Source: Pigoraptor vietnamica
Lineage: Eukaryota; Opisthokonta; Filasterea
DNA: 36,284 nucleotides
Assembly (NCBI GenBank): GCA_943704525.1
Contig: CALSCQ010002497.1
Location: 1 to 36,284, forward strand
Direction: 5' to 3'
Positions 33,150-36,284 of the stretch are shown here, one piece after another. Below the pieces are notes generated by a model, which had not been told where the DNA came from, did no database searches, and saw only the letters and a list, made by a program, of their open reading frames with translations. Position numbers and translations under genes: made by a program. Every line of letters starts with the position of its first letter. The stretch's first letter is position 1.

Positions 33150-33391
33150 GTGCGCTGCGTTCCGCGCGTAGCTAAGTTCCAAGATAGCCGACGCATGCGC
33201 AGCCAAAAATACAAGTGGCTGTGACGGACACTCCCCCGGATGTGGTCAGCAGATCAGCGCCTCACACTCGCTCGCGGCGTCCAGCACCCCGGCACTCCTC
33301 GCAGCCGTGCATGCATCGCCCTCTCAAAAGCGAAGCAAAGCACGCGAACAGCGGCAAGTCCGCCTCGATCCCTTCCCCAACACACAGAGCC

Positions 33392-34401
33392 ATGTCGTAC
33401 CAGCGCCTTGTCGACGACGACCCCGCGGGGGCTGATGCTCCCCCGCGCCAGCCCACGCCCGCCCGGCAGCCAGCGCCCGCCCCGGCCGCATCTGCCGCCG
33501 AGCGTCTCCCCGCTGACTTTCTGACGCTCGAGACTCCTCATGCCGTCCCACATGCGCAGCCGCACATGCGTGCCGCCGTGCTGCGCCAGGGCGTGCTCGA
33601 GGTGACCGTCCACAAGGCGACGCTGGTCAAGAACTACGGCCTGACTAAGATGGACCCCTACGTGGAGCTGTGGATGTCCCGAAACCCCATGGTGTCGCGC
33701 ACGCAGACGATCCCGAACGGCGGCACGCACCCGACATGGAACCAAACGGTCAATCTGTGGGTGTGCGCTGTGATTTGCGCGACTGAGCCGTGTGTGCGTT
33801 GACTGACGCCGCATTCTTCAGGCCGGTGTATGTCACGGACAAGACGCTCCACCTCCGCATTGTCGACGAGTGCATCATGTCGGACAACCTCATCGCCTCG
33901 GCAGACATTGATCTCGACGACGCCCTCCGCCAGACTGGCGTCAACCGCGAGTTTGAGCTGCACGGCAAGCAGGGGCACGAGGGCAGCATCACGCTCTCCT
34001 TCATCTTCACGGTGAGTGTGCGGTGAAGCAGTTGCGGTTTTGCTTGGTGCTGTATCCGAGTAATATGCTCATGCGATCTACCGCCTTTGCAGCCCGGCCA
34101 GCCGTACGCGCCCGTGACTGTGGTGTCGTCGGATCTCTATGGCTCTCGCGTGATCTACGGCACCCCGGTGGTCCAGCCCATCGTGCAACCCGCTGTCGTC
34201 TATGCGATGCCGCCGGGTGCCGCGCCCCCCGCCAATGTACTTGCACGGCCGCCGCGGCCAGAGGAGATTGAGGGCAAGGTGGCCGAGCTGCGCTCCATGT
34301 TCCCCGCGATGGACGAGGATGTGCTGCGGCAGGTGCTGCACGCGCACGCAGGGCACATGGAGCCCGCCATCAACACGCTGCTCGAAATGAGCTCGTCGTA
34401 G
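33392..34401 (+). CDS. TOLLIP: Tollip-like C2-CUE adaptor
   Basis: Tollip binds phosphoinositides with its C2 domain and ubiquitin with its CUE domain, acting in endosomal sorting and selective autophagy (cf. yeast Cue5). Exons: 33392-33756, 33822-34011, 34093-34401 (287 aa; human 274). Seen: a proline/alanine-rich N-terminus with LPADFLTLETP (human LPQDFLRITP); C2 with LEVTVHKATLVKNYGLTKMD (human LNITVVQAKLAKNYGMTRMD), NGGTHPTWNQTVNL and LHLRIVDECIMSDNLIA; a hydrophobic proline linker; and CUE near residues 242-285 with ELRSMFPAMDEDVLRQVL and INTLLEM. The ATG at 33392 was chosen because it follows a kozak-like GAGCCATG and gives a compact start. In-frame sequence continues upstream. Confidence 0.92.
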
Positions 34402-34495
34402 GCAGCCGCCGCATGTACAGCACCGCACGCGCCCCGCGCCCGCACACAACGCACCACCACACACGCCCGCCACGCCGCCGCTGCCGCCATTAAAC

Positions 34496-35840
34496 TCAGT
34501 GCTTTGCGCCCTCCTTGTCCTGGAGAAACTTGAAGACGGCCGAGAAATCCTTGCGCGAGTAGCCCTGTGCGCACATGAGATTGTACACCTGCAACGCGAG
34601 CGCCCCGAGCGGAATTGGGGCCTTGCACTCGGCGGCGGCGCCGGCGGCCAGCCCGAGGTCCTTGGCCATGAGCGCGCTCCCAAAGCCGCCCTCGTAGTCG
34701 CGGCTCGAGGGGACGTTCGGCATGACGCCAGGGCACGGGTTGTACGTGTCGCTCGACCAGCAGCGCCCGCTGCTCGTGTTCAGGATGCCCGCGAGCAGCT
34801 TGGGGTCCATGCCCAGCCGCACGCCGAGGTTCATCGCCTCGGAGACGCCGATCATCGAGATGCCGAGAAGCATGTTGTTGCAGAGCTTTGCCACCTGCCC
34901 GTTGCCGGACGCGCCGCAGTGCACAATGTTGCGCCCCATCAGGCGGAGCGTCCCTTCGGCCTCGCGAAAGACGGGCTCGTCGCCGCCGACCATGAACGTC
35001 AGCGTGCCCGCCTGCGCGCCGCCGACACCTGCGTGCAACACCCTCAGCCATCGCACATATCGCGGCTAGCCCCGGAACACCCTCAGCCGCCAATCGCACA
35101 TATCGCCGGAACACCCTCAGCCGCCAATCGCACATACCCTCAGCCGCCAATCGCACATATTGCGGCTAGCCCCGGAACACCCTCGGCGCACTCCACAGGT
35201 GCACAACCACAGACTCGCACCTCCGGACACGGGCGCATCCACAAACTTGAAGCCCTTCTCCGATGCCTTGCGGCAGACGTCCCGCGCAACGGCAATGTCG
35301 ATGGTGCTTGCGTCGACAAGCAGGCTGCCACCGCGCGCGCCGCTGAAGATCCCCCGCGGCCCCTCATACACCTCGCGCACGTGGGGGCTCGAGGGGAGCA
35401 TCGTGATGACCGGCCCCGTCGCCGCCGCCGCCACGTCCGCAGGGCACTCGGCGACGGCTGTGTTCGCGGCGTCCTCCCGGTGGAACGCAGCGGCGGCGTC
35501 CTTGCTGACGTCGAAGACAACGACTTTGTTGCCGGCCTTGCGCAGGTTGCGGGCCATGTGCGCACCCATGTTGCCGAGACCGACGAATCCAAGCACCTGT
35601 CAAGCAGCGCGGCAGCCCACAAGTGGTTGGGAGTGTGTGGGTTGAGACAGGTCACAAACAACTGCGCAGAGAGTGCCGTGCGCACATCGCGTGCCACGGC
35701 GATCGCGTGCGACGAGCGACGACCCACGTTTGTAGTGCCCCACCTTAGACCCTGCGTGGGACGGTGAGCGGTGTGAGCAGGGCACACCCACGCACATCAT
35801 CAGCCGTTGCACTGGCACACGCACCGGCCTGCGACGCCAT
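34496..35840 (-). CDS. HIBADH: 3-hydroxyisobutyrate dehydrogenase
   Basis: This enzyme oxidises 3-hydroxyisobutyrate to methylmalonate semialdehyde with NAD in valine breakdown. Exons on the - strand: 35840-35825 (16 nt), 35751-35744 (8 nt), 35596-35221, 35028-34496 (310 aa). Seen: Rossmann motif VLGFVGLGNMGAHMARNL, substrate loop DAPVSGGVGGAQAGTLTFMV, catalytic lysine in GQVAKLCNNMLLGISMIG, SEAMNLGVRLGMDPKLL and SSGRCWSSDTYNPCPGVM, then FGSALMAKDLGLA. Joining the two tiny 5' exons gives MASQAGSKVLGFVGLGNM, close to the human SVASKTPVGFIGLGNM. Animal HIBADH has a mitochondrial presequence; this model has none. An arginine-rich in-frame stretch without an ATG lies upstream. It is divergent from the COX14-like gene. 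Confidence 0.93.
35041..35190. repeat. Minisatellite in HIBADH intron 3
   Basis: Four copies of a roughly 23-bp core (CCCTCAGCC, then a GCCA insertion in three copies, then ATCGCACATA) start at 35041, 35080, 35114 and 35137. A degenerate fifth begins at 35180. The copies are separated by variable spacers carrying CGGCTAGCCCCGGAACA or shorter forms. The array fills most of the intron. Confidence 0.9.
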
Positions 35841-36056
35841 CTTCGCTTCGTGCAACGCTATCCCTCTTCGACAGCCTCGCCGACGCACACGCAATGCCCA
35901 GTGCCCTTGCTTATGGCGCAATCAGCCGCTTTCATAGACTGACTCCGGCGAACTGTTGGCAGTTGCGCCCGCACCGTCCCCGCCTACGTCACGCACGTGA
36001 CCATCGGGTTCAAAGGGGTTTTCGAAGCACGGCAAGGCAGTCGGCAAAAAGCAACC

Positions 36057-36284
36057 ATGGCGCTGCCGCCACGCCGTCTGACGGCCCTTGACTACGCGCA
36101 TCGCCTGGTCGCAGGCGCCCTCATTGCGGCGACGGTGTACTACGGGGGCGCGCTTGCGTACAACGCATTCACATTCCGCGAGAGGCGGAGGGAGCGACTG
36201 CGGGAGCGCATGGAGCAGGACGTCAACGCCGAGTTCCTGCGCCTCGGGGAGACGCAAGAAGCTGTGTGTATGCGCGCGGGGGGG
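36057..36284 (+). CDS. COX14: COX14-like cytochrome c oxidase assembly factor (3' partial)
   Basis: A short single-span membrane protein, cut by the window end. Seen: MALPPRRLTALDYAHRLVAG, then a hydrophobic segment ending TVYYGGALAYNAF, then a strongly basic stretch, RERRRERLRERM, and an acidic tail. Human COX14 has ADIGYKTFSTSMM...TVYGGYLCSVRVYHYF followed by RRAQRQAAEEQ. The shared pattern is Tyr, hydrophobic span, TVY-GG, Tyr-x-x-Phe, and a basic C-terminal flank. COX14 sits in the mitochondrial inner membrane and couples COX1 synthesis to assembly. A possible intron donor, GCT|GTGTGT, lies at about 36261, so the coding end is uncertain. Family assignment rests on a short pattern. Confidence 0.55.
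   Translation, partial: MALPPRRLTALDYAHRLVAGALIAATVYYGGALAYNAFTFRERRRERLRERMEQDVNAEFLRLGETQEAVCMRAGG

Larger units (their letters stand above)
32627..33391. other. Divergent intergenic region, CFAP410 / Tollip
   Basis: 765 bp. It holds a near-perfect 16-bp direct repeat and a TATAAAAA (separate entries), a 32-bp tandem duplication at 33086-33149, and short open frames on both strands. The longest ATG-initiated + frame is MPKNLNG... from about 32809, ending at 33099. None has recognisable domains. The distance from the TATA-like box to the Tollip start (about 650 bp) leaves room for a long 5' UTR or an unannotated transcript. Confidence 0.45.

Overview
This is a nuclear genome window from a GC-rich, gene-dense, intron-rich unicellular eukaryote. 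I built spliced models for every gene by joining reading frames at splice sites and checking each junction against conserved protein sequence I know. The gene set includes a Gαi/o-type G protein, a Tollip-like C2-CUE adaptor, a PEHE-domain (KANSL1/MSL1-type) protein, MERIT40, separase and the ciliary LRR protein CFAP410. This points to a protist, plausibly within or near Amorphea, that has or recently had a cilium. I cannot name the species.

Layout. The 3' end of the PP2A scaffold subunit A lies at 138-556 (+). ASCC2 (867-4044, -) and TMEM170 (4330-5020, +) are divergent. Separase (5125-10971, -) is followed upstream by delta-COP (11239-13924, -). Ubiquitin-eL40 (14648-15620, +) and MERIT40/BABAM1 (16039-17444, +) come next. 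G-alpha (17838-19390, -) is divergent from an unassigned coiled-coil protein (20055-21168, +). A gene-poor stretch at 21169-22278 holds a possible decayed WD40 gene. AMP deaminase (22279-24822, +), biotin-protein ligase (25157-26166, -), the NEDD8 protease SENP8 (26351-27325, +) and the OVCA2 hydrolase (27624-28334, -) follow. Then come tRNA-Gln(CUG) (28436-28505, -), the PEHE protein (29007-31384, +), CFAP410 (31551-32626, -), Tollip (33392-34401, +), 3-hydroxyisobutyrate dehydrogenase (34496-35840, -) and the start of a COX14-like gene (36057 to the window end, +).

The genes are mostly unrelated housekeeping functions: vesicle coat, mitosis, nucleotide and branched-chain amino-acid metabolism, ubiquitin/NEDD8 handling, chromatin and signalling. 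I see no operon-like logic and no viral, CRISPR or transposon element. Neighbouring genes often share short bidirectional promoters.

The most interesting signal is in the splicing. My models contain 63 introns. Two of them, in ASCC2 and BABAM1, have no usable GT-AG solution. Both instead fit minor-spliceosome (U12-type) AT-AC introns, with the same donor ATATCCGC, a CCTTAAC branch motif and AC acceptors. There are also extreme small exons: an ATG-only first coding exon in delta-COP and an 8-nt exon in the dehydrogenase.
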